Assembly (NCBI GenBank): GCA_011250595.1
Contig: JAANMP010000024.1
Span: 1 to 63,479 of the forward strand
DNA from: Bacillus sp. MM2020_1
GTDB lineage: Bacteria > Bacillota > Bacilli > Bacillales > Cytobacillaceae
Length of the DNA: 63,479 nt
Direction of reading: 5' to 3'
Position numbers and translations under genes: made by a program. Shown piece by piece: positions 35,730-45,663 of this stretch. Within the stretch, counting starts at the first letter, position 1, and each line of letters starts with the position of its first letter. The notes under the pieces are model-generated. The model was not told the DNA's origin and did no database searches. It saw only the letters and a program-made list of their open reading frames with translations.

Positions 35730-36953
35730 TTAGCGTTTTTTTCGCTTGGACATAATGTCTACCGTAACTGCCAGGAGTAGCACAAGACCTTTAATGGTTT
35801 GAATTAATGCGGAATCCACCCCCATAATCGATAGACCCTGGTTAATAACCCCCATTACAACTGCACCAATAACAACACCTGGTACAGTTCCAATACCACC
35901 TGTAACAGCAGTGCCACCAACAAAGCATGCGGCAATAGCATCGAGTTCGAAAGAATTACCAGTTGCAGCTGATGCAGAACTCAAACGTGAGAGCATCGCA
36001 ATAGCTGCAATAGCAGAAAGAAGTCCCATGTGAATGAAGAGCGAAAAATCGACACGACGAGTGTTAATACCCGAAAGATTCGCTGCTCGACGATTTCCAC
36101 CAACCGCATAGACGCGACGACCAAAAACCGTACGAGTCAAAATAAAGTTATAAGTAAAAACAAGAACTCCAACGATAACCAACATAATTGGTATACCGCC
36201 TTGAGTGGCATTCCCAGAAGATGCAAATTCAAGTGTAAGAGCAGCGATTACTACAGATGCAATAGCAATCTTGATGTAGGTTACGGTGATAGGCTCTGGA
36301 ACCAGTCCTACCTTAGAGACTTTGGTACGCTTATGAAGTTGAGTCCACGCAAAAGCGACAATAGCAAGGATTCCAACAACAATGCTCAAACCATCAAATG
36401 GTCCCCACCACCCAAGAATATTTGGGAGATAGTTTGCAGCAATGGCATTAAATGATGTATTGTTGACTGGGATAGATGCATTAATCATCGTGGTTGCAAG
36501 ACCTCGGAAGATAAGCATGCCCGCTAAAGTGGTAATGAAACCTGGAATTCCAACAAAAGCAACCCAGAACCCTTGCCACACTCCCACGAGAAGGCCAATA
36601 AGCAGACCTGCAATAATTGCTAAGAACCAATTAAGGTGTGCATTCTGCATAAGCAAAGCTATGCAACCACCGATAAAGCCTACTAAGGAACCAACTGACA
36701 AATCAATATGGGTTGCAATGATTACCATAACCATACCAACTGCAAGGATGATGACGTAAGCATTCTGCTGAATTAATTGAACAATTGTATTCGGCTGGAG
36801 TAAAAGTCCTCCAGTCAAAATTTCAAATACGATAATGATGACGACGAGTGCACCAACAATTCCATATTGGCGAGCATTTGAAGCAAAAGATGCTAACACT
36901 GCCCCCTTTTTTATATCTTCTTTTTTCTGAAGTGTTAAAGATTCTGAACTCAT
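35730..36953 (-). CDS. Multiple-sugar ABC transporter permease (GguB/MmsB type)
   Basis: A 407-residue permease of the ribose/xylose (CUT2) type. Motifs include IIATHIDLSVGSLVGFIGGC, FVGIPGFITTLAGMLIFRGL and the cytosolic EAA-like region YAVGGNRRAANLSGINTRRV, with about ten membrane helices. Length and the insertion in the middle (TKVSKVGLVPEPITVTYIKI) fit the GguB/MmsB/XylH group rather than RbsC. Its start overlaps the stop of the ATPase gene by one base (TAATG). Likely sugars are arabinose, xylose or galactose; the AraR operators upstream of the operon favour arabinose. Confidence 0.9.
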   Translation of the reverse strand: MSSESLTLQKKEDIKKGAVLASFASNARQYGIVGALVVIIIVFEILTGGLLLQPNTIVQLIQQNAYVIILAVGMVMVIIATHIDLSVGSLVGFIGGCIALLMQNAHLNWFLAIIAGLLIGLLVGVWQGFWVAFVGIPGFITTLAGMLIFRGLATTMINASIPVNNTSFNAIAANYLPNILGWWGPFDGLSIVVGILAIVAFAWTQLHKRTKVSKVGLVPEPITVTYIKIAIASVVIAALTLEFASSGNATQGGIPIMLVIVGVLVFTYNFILTRTVFGRRVYAVGGNRRAANLSGINTRRVDFSLFIHMGLLSAIAAIAMLSRLSSASAATGNSFELDAIAACFVGGTAVTGGIGTVPGVVIGAVVMGVINQGLSIMGVDSALIQTIKGLVLLLAVTVDIMSKRKKR

Positions 36954-38515
36954 TATTCTCCTACCTTCTTTAACTGAGTCTTTTCTTGAGTCATACCCTT
37001 CATGAGGTACTCCTGTGTAAATCCTGTCTTCGGGACGTCGTCCGTGATGACGCCCTGACTGACCGTATAAATACGATCACAAATACCAATAAGCTCAGGA
37101 AGTTCAGATGAAATAACAATGACTGCCTTGCCTTCATCAGCAAGTTGATCAATGATTTCATAAATTTCGTATTTAGCACCAACGTCGATACCACGTGTTG
37201 GCTCATCAAGGATCAAAATATCTGGATTAGAAATAACCCATTTTGCTAAAACTACCTTCTGTTGGTTTCCACCTGATAGATTAGATACCTGTTCTTCAAT
37301 GCTTGGTGTTTTGATATTGAAGTCCTTGCGATATTTTTCAACTGCAATACGTTCAACGCCATCATCCATGACACCATGCTTTGAGTGCTTGGTAAGGGAT
37401 GCCAACAAAGCATTTTCACGAATATTCTGCAAGAGATTGAGACCATACCCCTTGCGATCTTCAGTTGCATATGCAAGGCCTGCTTCAATTGCCTTCCGGA
37501 CTGTCGATGTGTCAGTCTCTTTGCCATGCACATAGACTTTTCCAGACACACCTGAACCATAAGTATGACCAAAGATGCTCATCGCCATCTCTGTGCGCCC
37601 TGCTCCCATGAGTCCCGCAAGTCCAACAATCTCACCTGCACGCACATAAATATTTGCATGATCGACAATCACACGCTGCTGATCTAGCGGATGATGGACT
37701 GTCCAATTCTCCACACGAAAGATTTCGTCCCCAATATGGGAAACATGGTTGGGGTAAAGATTGGTAAGTTCGCGACCGACCATTTTATGAATAAGCTCAT
37801 CCTGATCAAGTGGATTCTCTTTTGAATTCGTCAACCAACCAACCGTGGAACCATCGCGAATAATCGTCACATTGTCGGCAATGGCTGCAATTTCATTCAA
37901 CTTGTGAGAAATAATAACCGATGTAACGCCTTGGTTATCACGCAAATCACGAATGATTTGCAGTAAATGAGCCGAATCTTCATCATTCAAAGCTGCAGTG
38001 GGCTCATCGAGTAACAGAAGTTTAACTTCTTTCGATAAAGCTTTCGCAATTTCCACGAGCTGTTGCTTACCCACACCAATATCCATAATCTTAGTGTCAG
38101 GATTTTCTTGAAGACCAACTTGCTGCATCACCTTAGCGGCATCGGCGCGAGTTGCTTCCCAATCAATCACGCCATTCTTCTGACGCTCATTACCGAGATA
38201 TATATTTTCAGCGATTGAAAGGAATGGGCTCAATGCCAACTCCTGCTGAATCACTACAATACCTAGGTCTTCAGAATCCTTGATTTTTTTAAAGTTGCAT
38301 TCTTTACCATCATAAAAAATAGTGCCCGAGTATGTACCACTCGGATACACTCCTGAGAGTACATTCATCAATGTCGACTTTCCAGCACCGTTCTCACCAC
38401 AAATTGCATGGATTTCACCATGAGCAATCTCCAAATTCACATTTGTAAGAGCTTTAACAGGACCGAAAGTTTTAGTGATGTTTTGCATCTGTAATATCAT
38501 TTGGGAATTTGACAT
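36953..38515 (-). CDS. Multiple-sugar ABC transporter ATP-binding protein (GguA/MmsA type)
   Basis: From the ATG at 38515 (GAGGTGTG upstream) the product has 520 residues with two ABC domains. The first has Walker A GENGAGKSTLMN, signature VGKQQLVEIAKAL and Walker B LLLLDEPTAAL. The second has a degenerate Walker A (GLMGAGRTEMAM), as usual in CUT2 ATPases, with LSGGNQQKVVLAKW and ILILDEPTRGID. It energises sugar uptake with the permease encoded directly downstream. A strong hairpin separates it from the binding-protein gene. Confidence 0.92.
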   Translation of the reverse strand: MSNSQMILQMQNITKTFGPVKALTNVNLEIAHGEIHAICGENGAGKSTLMNVLSGVYPSGTYSGTIFYDGKECNFKKIKDSEDLGIVVIQQELALSPFLSIAENIYLGNERQKNGVIDWEATRADAAKVMQQVGLQENPDTKIMDIGVGKQQLVEIAKALSKEVKLLLLDEPTAALNDEDSAHLLQIIRDLRDNQGVTSVIISHKLNEIAAIADNVTIIRDGSTVGWLTNSKENPLDQDELIHKMVGRELTNLYPNHVSHIGDEIFRVENWTVHHPLDQQRVIVDHANIYVRAGEIVGLAGLMGAGRTEMAMSIFGHTYGSGVSGKVYVHGKETDTSTVRKAIEAGLAYATEDRKGYGLNLLQNIRENALLASLTKHSKHGVMDDGVERIAVEKYRKDFNIKTPSIEEQVSNLSGGNQQKVVLAKWVISNPDILILDEPTRGIDVGAKYEIYEIIDQLADEGKAVIVISSELPELIGICDRIYTVSQGVITDDVPKTGFTQEYLMKGMTQEKTQLKKVGE

Positions 38516-38587
38516 ATTACACACCTCGTTTGGGTTGGCTCCTCGTTGGGAATATCTCAAAATTTAAACAAACACCTACTAGTAATC

Positions 38588-38628
38588 TTATAGCGACTTT
38601 GCTACTCCTGTTCGCAAAGTCGCTATAA
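38588..38628 (-). terminator. Intra-operon hairpin between binding protein and ATPase genes
   Basis: TTATAGCGACTTTGC and GCAAAGTCGCTATAA form a perfect 15-base stem with an 11-base loop. There is no long T-run on the minus strand. It probably stabilises the upstream mRNA or reduces read-through, giving more binding protein than ATPase. Confidence 0.75.
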
Positions 38629-38641
38629 AATCTTCAATTTA

Positions 38642-39850
38642 CTACTTAATAATCGGAGCAGCGATATCTTTCTGATATTGAGCTTCGGTGATGAATCCAG
38701 CCTCAACTTCATAGTGTAAACCTTTTTGTTCACCGGTAGGGTTCTTAACTAATTCATCTGACTTCAACAGCCAAGTTGGAACTTCTTTCTTACCATTGTT
38801 CATAGGAGCATCAGTTGATTTCGGCTTCTTGCCATCAGCAATCTGAGTCAAGATTGACGTTGTCTGATTTGCGAGTAGGGCAACATTCTTGAAGACAGTC
38901 TGTGCCTGTGCACCATACATGATGTTGCTGATAGCGATATCCATACCATCCTGGCCGGTGATGACTGGCCACGCAGATTTATTCTGTGGGTTTGAAGCAG
39001 AGTATGGAATAGATGGAGACATATCAGGACGTGCATTCTTTATTGACTTCATAACACCAAGTGAAATTGCATCATATGGAGAAAGTACAGCGGCAAGTGG
39101 CTTATCTCCAAGCTTGGTCATAAATGCATCCATTTGCTTTTGTGCTTGGGTTTGGTCCCATGCGTGAACAGAAATCTTCTTCCAATCTGCATCTGTAGTG
39201 TCTTTGGTTACAAGACCTGATGGATCAACCAATTGGCCTGACTGGAAGTAAGGCTTTAGCAAATCCCAAGCCCCCTTGAAGAAGTAAGGTGCATTGTTAT
39301 CATCATCCGAACCAGCAAAAAGTGCAATGTTCAGGGGTTTAGTCTTACCACCGTTACCCTTCAAATCAAGCTTATCGATAATGGTATTTGCCTCGAGGAT
39401 ACCAGTGCGTTCAAGATTGAAAGTCACATAATAATTCACGGCACTGGTATTCATTACTAAGCGATCATAAGAAATGACAACGTCGCCTTGTGATTCTGCC
39501 TGCTCAACAGCCGGCCCAACAGCAGTGCCATCAACGGCTGCAACGACAATTGCTTTTGCACCAGCAGAAACCAGATTATTAATATCATTTGACTGCTGTG
39601 ATGGGCTGTTATTTGCATACGCGAGCTTAGTCTTGAATCCTGCTTTTTTGAGATCCTTAACCAAATTGGCACCATCAATGTTCCAACGCTGATCAGCTTT
39701 GGTAGGCATTGAGATACCAACCAAATCACCTTTTTTAAGCGAGGTACTTGTTGATGCTGAAGAACCACGGGTAGTACTGCTACAAGCTGCCAACACTGCA
39801 ACACTAGTAATAGTTATAATAGCCGTATTTGCAAATTTTTTAAAATTCAT
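38642..39850 (-). CDS. chvE: Multiple-sugar-binding lipoprotein (ChvE type)
   Basis: A 402-residue CUT2 binding protein. The signal ends in the lipobox VLAACSS (Cys about 23) followed by a Ser/Thr-rich linker. Mature motifs are GISMPTKADQRWNIDGANLV, VVAAVDGTAVGPAVEQAE, VISYDRLVMNTSAVNYYVTF and AVLSPYDAISLGVMKSI, typical of ChvE/XylF-like proteins that bind arabinose, xylose, glucose or galactose. AAAGGAGAAA precedes the ATG. It is the first intact gene of the transporter operon. A cre-like site and an araB relic with AraR operators lie upstream. Confidence 0.92.
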   Translation of the reverse strand: MNFKKFANTAIITITSVAVLAACSSTTRGSSASTSTSLKKGDLVGISMPTKADQRWNIDGANLVKDLKKAGFKTKLAYANNSPSQQSNDINNLVSAGAKAIVVAAVDGTAVGPAVEQAESQGDVVISYDRLVMNTSAVNYYVTFNLERTGILEANTIIDKLDLKGNGGKTKPLNIALFAGSDDDNNAPYFFKGAWDLLKPYFQSGQLVDPSGLVTKDTTDADWKKISVHAWDQTQAQKQMDAFMTKLGDKPLAAVLSPYDAISLGVMKSIKNARPDMSPSIPYSASNPQNKSAWPVITGQDGMDIAISNIMYGAQAQTVFKNVALLANQTTSILTQIADGKKPKSTDAPMNNGKKEVPTWLLKSDELVKNPTGEQKGLHYEVEAGFITEAQYQKDIAAPIIK

Positions 39851-39934
39851 TTTAAATTTCTCCTTTTTTGTTTACATTTTAAATTCTAATATTTGAGAAA
39901 TAATAAAAATACGTTCTAAAATTGATATTTATCT

Positions 39935-39948
39935 TGAAAACGTTTTAA
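39935..39948. promoter_or_regulatory. cre-like CcpA site upstream of chvE
   Basis: TGAAAACGTTTTAA matches the cre consensus except at the C near its right end and is nearly palindromic. It lies 85 bases before the chvE start, a normal place for catabolite control. Confidence 0.6.
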
Positions 39949-40000
39949 AAAAATAAAAACACTTCAGAGTACGCTCAAAATGAGTGTATTCTGGTGGAAA

Positions 40001-40379
40001 TCAACCGCTGTCGTGGCACTTCGTCAAGTCCTGAATGGAACTAAAAGTTGTCCGGACTTATCAAATGCCATATAGCCATGCATCATCGCACTAAACCCAA
40101 TCAAGCCAACTTATTTCAAGAACGACCCCATAATGTTTATAAACATCGGCGGCTATTGAACGATAACTCAAACGTAAGCCCTTCCAAACCTCTTCTAAAG
40201 AATAGGTCCAATAACTATTTTTAAGTTTATTTTCCCATTCATAACTTCCAGATGCTACAGTTTGAAAGGTTGAATCTATGAATCTACTAACTCGGCTTTA
40301 TTCGGGTTGATATTTATCCGTACATATTTAGGGGCTGAATTCGGTAATCTAAAGTTATTGCTGTCCTAACTTTCTCCAT
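40001..40379 (-). pseudogene. N-terminal relic of a second araB
   Basis: It begins with an ATG at 40379 behind AGAGGGAGAAT and, through several frameshifts and stops, reads [52 protein letters not shown] and RSATTAV. These match residues about 35-125 of the intact AraB ([38 protein letters not shown]). The rest of the gene is gone. It lies between AraR operators and chvE, so it is likely the remnant of an older ara operon. Confidence 0.87.
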
Positions 40380-40434
40380 ATTTTATATTCTCCCTCTTTT
40401 TAAAAATTAATAACGCTTACAATTAATGTAGTAT

Positions 40435-40493
40435 TTATGTACGTACATGTCAATAAAAAAATTATTTTTTCTTTTTTAGATGTACGTATAAAT
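40435..40493. promoter_or_regulatory. Two AraR operators upstream of the araB relic and sugar transporter
   Basis: TTATGTACGTACATGT (40435-40450), with the perfect core palindrome ATGTACGTACAT, and AGATGTACGTATAAAT (40478-40493). Their centres are about 43 bases apart, close to the spacing of cooperative AraR operators reported in B. subtilis. They are nearer the AraR consensus than the operators before the intact araB. Confidence 0.83.
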
Positions 40494-40731
40494 ATTATTA
40501 TATAAAATAACCAATCTATATTACTCGCTTTAAATTTAGATTAAGTAGCAAATTTTACAAAGAGATTTCGACAAATTAAAATAAAAGTATCCTGATAGTA
40601 TGAAGGATTAAGAAAAATCGGGCAAAAATCGCCCGGTCCTTTTTATTATAGGGCACAAAGCTACCTTTATTTCCAGTTTACCATCCTCTGGGCAGACGAG
40701 AGGGTCTTTCTTTCCACTTCCTATGATTCTT

Positions 40732-41757
40732 TCACGCCGCGTCTGACAACGTAATGTCTTTTTCAATTTTACAATCCAACGTTTTGCATTCTGTTGCCAT
40801 GTGCTTTACCTTTTTACATAAATTCTTAGATCTTCTAGAATACATTCCTTAATGGCGGATCGTTTTAAACTGTTCATTAGGAATATGGCGAATTAAACGT
40901 GAAATAAACTCTTCCACGCTTACAGTCTCTGTTTTTTCTTTTCCATCAGTTTTATCCTTATATTTAAACGTTACCTTTTGACAGCATATGCCTCAATCCA
41001 ATTAATCCCAATCGCTGGCCGACGAATATAACGACCAATGTAACGAAGTTGCTCCTTAATATTTCCTCTTTGTTTTGGGGCATACACATAGAAGCCTTCA
41101 CCATTATTGGTAAATGCCTTTTGTAGTCTCGATTGAACTTTTTTCTGTTCTCTCTCCGATAATCCCTTCCGGATTAGCTTCAACACAACCGTCTGCCATT
41201 GCTTCCTAAGCATCGCAAACGGCAAAAAATCATACTGTTTCCATTCACCCTTTTTCGTTAATCCACCCATCGATACAAGCATATAAACATGTGGATTAAA
41301 ATTGACTCTGGAGCCAAATGTATGTAGCCCTGCAATGATACCAGGAGTTACCTTAACTTTCTTTTGAAAGAATTCCATTATTAAGTTCACAGTTGCATCC
41401 ATTAGGTCTTTTAATAGATGACGATGTAGTAAAAATACATCTCGTAAGCCTTCATCAATCGAAAAAATGACATGTCTGTGATTCAAATGTAGAACATCCT
41501 CAGTAAGTAATCGCCTCCATTCTTCACTCTCACCAACAGAGCAGGTGGTACAAGATCGTCCTTCACAGCGATAAGGAACTTTTCGAACATGGTGACAGCC
41601 TTCACAAACAAAGAGTTTAAATCCTTTTTTTATGTCCCCGCAATTTTTTTACCTCTTTAATTACGATAGAACGTACCTTTTTTCCATATTTATTTTTGAA
41701 TTTCTCCCAATGTTGATGTTCATCGAAAAAAATGCGCTTAAGAATATTTGTCTCCAT
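40732..41757 (-). mobile_element. IS91-like insertion sequence, transposase decayed
   Basis: A Y2-type (IS91/IS1294-like) transposase can be followed from the ATG at 41757 to 40732 through frameshifts. Parts seen are: N-terminal METNILKRIFFDEHQHWEKF; zinc-finger region FVCEGCHHVRKVPYRCEGRS and CTTCSVGESEEWRRL; the catalytic part LHTFGSRVNFNPHVYMLV; and IKEQLRYIGRYIRRPAIG. The family HUH motif is normally HVH, here HVY. Frameshifts occur near 41635 and at 40971, with further stops near the 3' end. Hairpins at 40619-40635 (CGGGC/GCCCG) and 41768-41790 (ACCACAGT/ACTGTGGT) flank it and may mark the ends. It is inactive. Confidence 0.85.
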
Positions 41758-42000
41758 ATATGAAAATACCACAGTACCAAGGACTGTGGTGTGATAAAAT
41801 TATATACTTTCTTATCTTTAACAAAAGCCTCCTTTACTTATGATAAGGTTCCCCACTATTTATGCTAAGCTTCATCCTCAATAATCTAACCCGTTTGTGT
41901 GAGTGGGTGTCTGATCCCAAAATTCCTCGTGGCTAGACATGCAGGAAAGTTAGTCTCACAGGAATATTATCTGCATGGTTCTAACCACAAGAATCCAACT

Positions 42001-42062
42001 TCAATTCTCATTCTTTTATTCTACAAATCACGACATATATCGAGTGGTGACAGGCACCGGGG
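42001..42062. repeat. REP-like family 2 copy
   Basis: TTCTACAAATCACGACATAT, then CGAGTGGTGACAGGCACCGG. The same left flank plus core occurs at 61421-61464. It lies just downstream of the large surface-protein gene. Between 41791 and 42000 no gene is seen. Confidence 0.75.
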
Positions 42063-42087
42063 TCTATTTTCAGACTCTATCTTTGTA

Positions 42088-45000
42088 TTAATAGATTTTT
42101 CCGGAAACGGGATTTGAATAAGAGCTGTATATCTTTGTCTTGTTGACCGTTTTATAAGCTCGAATTTTATAATAATACACTTTCCCTTTTACAATGCCTT
42201 TATTTATATAGGAAGTCCCTGTCGTCGTTGCAACCTTCGTATACGTTCCTTTTAAAGAAGTGCTCCGGTACAGTTCGTAACCAGTCGCTTCGCTTCCCTT
42301 TGTCCATGCGATTTTAAAAGAGGAGGACGTATACTTTACCACTTTCAAGCCTGTTGGTAAGGCAAGAACCGGTTTTCCATATACAACCCCTGTATAGCTG
42401 CTGTATACTTTTACTCCATTCACAATTTGGTACGCCCGGATCTTGTAATAGTAAGTAGTATTGGTTTTTAGACTTCCGTTTACGTAAGAAAGGGTGCTTC
42501 CGTTAAGAGATGCCACCTTACTATAGGTCCCGGTTTTCGAAGTTGCTCGGTACACTTCATATCCGGCTACACCGGTTACCTTGCTCCAGCTCACCTTAAG
42601 CTTTGTATATCCGGCATTTGTAACTTTCGGTGCTCCAGGGATGGCCGGGTTTTTGGCGTATTTTGCTTGCAGCACGAGCGGACTTGTAACGGTTGTTTGT
42701 AAGTTAAACGATGTGGTGTCTGTCAGGTTTTTCACCCAGCCTACAAAAGTATATCCACTTTTATACGGTACGTACGGTGCCTTTGCTTTCGAGCCATAGG
42801 AAACAGCCTGGGTGCTAGCGGTTTTCCCGTCTACTTTAAAATCCACCTGATATTGGTTAATCTTAAACTCTGCATACAAGGCTATGCTGCCTGTCACGTA
42901 TTGATAATCCCCCCCTCTCCATCCAGACAGAGTATACCCTGTCTTTTTGATAACTGGAGGAGTGGCAGACTGTCCATATGGAACCATCTGGGTTTCTATA
43001 AAGCTTCCATTTTCATTATAAAAGGAAATTGGATACTGCTTCGCTTCAAATATGGCATTCGTGGTAATGTCGGCCCTTACATTGGACAAATCCTGATCCC
43101 ATCCCTTAAATAGATACCCGTACCTGGAAGGATTCAGGTACCTTACATCAGGTGAACTGCCATAATTCACTACTCTTGTCGCATACACTTCCCCGTTAGA
43201 CAGAAACGTGACCGTATATTGCTTTAATTGATACTGCGGGAAAATGGTTAAATCTCTTGTTACATAATCAAACGGTAAATTCCAGCGGACAAATTCATAT
43301 CCTTCTAACACCGGTGGGCCCGGTGGCGTGGCCGGTTTTCCGTATTCCACCACTTCTGATTTCAGAACCTCGCCCATGTTATCCTTAAACGTCACTTTAT
43401 AGGAATTGATCTCATACTGAGCTGTCACGATTAGCTCATTTGTGATGTTAGTGAATGGCTGATCCCATCCGGTAAACGTGTATCCAGTTCGGGATGGATA
43501 GGAAGGTTCTTCGGCATCCGATGAATAGTTCACTATTTTTGTATCCAGGACACGCCCGTCATAGTCCTGGAAGGTTACTTTGTAAGTATTAATGCTGTAT
43601 TGGGCGGTCGCCGTCACATCAGAAGTTAAATGTTGTAAATCCTGATCCCATCCCTTAAAGGTATATCCTGTCCGTGATGGTTCATTAGGAGGTGTTACTT
43701 CCGTTGCATACGGAACGTCTTCCGTTTTCAATACAGTGCCATCATGGTCTTTGAAGGTGACCGTGAAGCTTTCTTTTACAGTCACACGAAACGCGGCTGT
43801 CCAATTTTCATACTGAACCATCACCGTTTGAACGCCTGTTGTACCAGGCTGATACCCTGTAATCATCTCTTCTGTAACCGGTACGACTTCAGAGGTACCT
43901 GCCGTTGTTTTCAATAGGAGAGATGCACCTTTTAAATCAATAGGTTCTCCTTTTCGGTAAAGAGTCCTTTCTGGGAGAGACGTCAGGGTAAAAGAATAAA
44001 TCCCTGAACCCGAATCATTGACTTGAGGCGTATCCTGAAGTTCAGGGTAGGTATAACTAGGGCTAGCTCCCATTGTCCAGATGCTGTCAAAATTCAAATT
44101 TGAAACATTCTCTTGTTTTTCAAAATCTGTCAGATTGGCAAATTGGGTAATTCCATCTGTACTTCCCGTATGAACGCTTCTTGTACCGTTCATGTAATGG
44201 TACGTATTTTTGATGACCCCGGAATTATTGCCGACAATTCCTCCTTTTGTTCCATTCCCTACGAGATTCCCGATGTTGTAGCAGCCAGAAATCAAGCTGC
44301 TCATATTACTAGCCGTAAGCCCGCCTGAACTTGCAGAGCTTATATAGGGCACCGTTATGGTCCCTGTATTGTAGGAATTGGAAAGGGAAGCTGAACTGAA
44401 TAATATACCGGAAATCCCTCCGGCCAGATTGTTCGAGTTTACACTTCCAGAATTGTATGCCCGGTTGATAACTCCTCCGTAGTTGCCACCGGAAATTCCA
44501 CCTGCGTAACCGAATGTTCTACCAGAACTTTGGATTTGTCCTGTATTGTAAACTCCTGTTTGAGTACCCCCAATGAAGCTGCCCAATATCCCTCCTGCAT
44601 ACCCGCTGCTGCCACCAGAAGTCAGAATTCCCCCCCTATTAAACGAATTTGACACATCCGTTTCATATGCGTGTCCAATTATCCCACCTGTATAGGTGTA
44701 ATTGGATACAGAGTTAGTGGTTATAGAACCTGTATTATAGCTGTTTTTTATGGTAGATTTATAGCCGTACCCAGCCATCCCTCCGGCCTCTGCATCTCCT
44801 GTTTCTGTTTTCACCGCCACACTTCCTGTATTGTAACTGTCTGAAATGGAATCATTACTAAGCATCCCTACAAGTCCGCCGGCATGTACCCTGTATACCG
44901 ATTGGGCCGTTATACTTCCTGTGTGGAAAACGTGATCCATCTTTAGCCCACCATTGGAGTATCCAACAAGGCTTCCTGCGTAGACTTGAGATGAATCGGT

Positions 45001-45432
45001 AGCGACCGATGTATTTTCTACGTCAATTACATCCCCTTGCATTCCTACGTTTTGAATGACCGCCCCTTTTGCGTATCCGAATAAACCGGCATAAATGATT
45101 TGGTCGGATGTGATACGGATCATCATTCCCTTAATGGTATGTCCGTTCCCGTTAAATGTCCCCCTAAATGGAGTAGCCGGAGACCCAATCGATTCCCATC
45201 CTTTCCCCTCGTGGTAAAATACTCCACCAGACGATACATCATCCGTTAAATCGAGATCATTCATGAGAATGTACTGACCAGACAAATTCTCCCTCATTTG
45301 GTCCAAGTCTTCTTCATCATAGACGGGAATAAACCCATCGGGTATATTTGAATCGGCTAAAGTGGTATGAGGCAATTTCAAACCAAACAGCAGAATCATT
45401 CCTAACAAAATTCTAAAAAGATCTTTTCTCAT
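42088..45432 (-). CDS. Large secreted surface protein: GLUG repeats, Ig-like domain, InlB B-repeats, two Fn3 domains
   Basis: An 1114-residue exported protein. A signal peptide (LFRILLGMILLFGLKLPHTT, then cleavage near LADS) is followed by GLUG-type repeats (about 85-430: YAGLFGYAKGAVIQNVGMQG, AGGISGGNYGGVINRAYNSG). An Ig-like domain follows (about 475-555: YRKGEPIDLKGASLLLKTT). Then come about six InlB B-repeat-like units (about 555-935: GYTFKGWDQDL, GYTFTGWDQPF) and two Fn3 domains at the end (GYEVYRATSKTGTY, GYELYRSTSLKGTY). No LPXTG or SLH anchor is visible, so attachment is unclear. An adhesin-like or matrix role is inferred from domain content. The domain set at its end also occurs in the truncated gene at 17792-19345. 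Confidence 0.85.
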   Translation of the reverse strand: MRKDLFRILLGMILLFGLKLPHTTLADSNIPDGFIPVYDEEDLDQMRENLSGQYILMNDLDLTDDVSSGGVFYHEGKGWESIGSPATPFRGTFNGNGHTIKGMMIRITSDQIIYAGLFGYAKGAVIQNVGMQGDVIDVENTSVATDSSQVYAGSLVGYSNGGLKMDHVFHTGSITAQSVYRVHAGGLVGMLSNDSISDSYNTGSVAVKTETGDAEAGGMAGYGYKSTIKNSYNTGSITTNSVSNYTYTGGIIGHAYETDVSNSFNRGGILTSGGSSGYAGGILGSFIGGTQTGVYNTGQIQSSGRTFGYAGGISGGNYGGVINRAYNSGSVNSNNLAGGISGILFSSASLSNSYNTGTITVPYISSASSGGLTASNMSSLISGCYNIGNLVGNGTKGGIVGNNSGVIKNTYHYMNGTRSVHTGSTDGITQFANLTDFEKQENVSNLNFDSIWTMGASPSYTYPELQDTPQVNDSGSGIYSFTLTSLPERTLYRKGEPIDLKGASLLLKTTAGTSEVVPVTEEMITGYQPGTTGVQTVMVQYENWTAAFRVTVKESFTVTFKDHDGTVLKTEDVPYATEVTPPNEPSRTGYTFKGWDQDLQHLTSDVTATAQYSINTYKVTFQDYDGRVLDTKIVNYSSDAEEPSYPSRTGYTFTGWDQPFTNITNELIVTAQYEINSYKVTFKDNMGEVLKSEVVEYGKPATPPGPPVLEGYEFVRWNLPFDYVTRDLTIFPQYQLKQYTVTFLSNGEVYATRVVNYGSSPDVRYLNPSRYGYLFKGWDQDLSNVRADITTNAIFEAKQYPISFYNENGSFIETQMVPYGQSATPPVIKKTGYTLSGWRGGDYQYVTGSIALYAEFKINQYQVDFKVDGKTASTQAVSYGSKAKAPYVPYKSGYTFVGWVKNLTDTTSFNLQTTVTSPLVLQAKYAKNPAIPGAPKVTNAGYTKLKVSWSKVTGVAGYEVYRATSKTGTYSKVASLNGSTLSYVNGSLKTNTTYYYKIRAYQIVNGVKVYSSYTGVVYGKPVLALPTGLKVVKYTSSSFKIAWTKGSEATGYELYRSTSLKGTYTKVATTTGTSYINKGIVKGKVYYYKIRAYKTVNKTKIYSSYSNPVSGKIY

Positions 45433-45663
45433 AGTTCCCTCCCATTTCCCTTTCTCCTCTATTACAGTTTTTATTATAGCATCGTAGGAAGTTTCGGGGT
45501 CTACTAAAAGCTACCAACTCTAATCTATAGCAGCGAGAAATTATCGCAAACAATGTCGATAAAAAGCAAACAATCGATAGAAAGAAATGAAGTTTTCTTG
45601 GCGATAATTTAAATTAGGAGTGGAAGATGAAAGGAATGTGGGGTCATTGAGGAGGCAAAACCG

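Noticed and set aside
36030..36455. 141-codon frame on the plus strand
   Set aside because: It is antisense to the well-supported permease gene and has no ribosome binding site or family resemblance.
42088..45432. Sortase-anchored internalin
   Set aside because: There are InlB B-repeats but no leucine-rich repeats and no LPXTG motif, so the internalin label would mislead.
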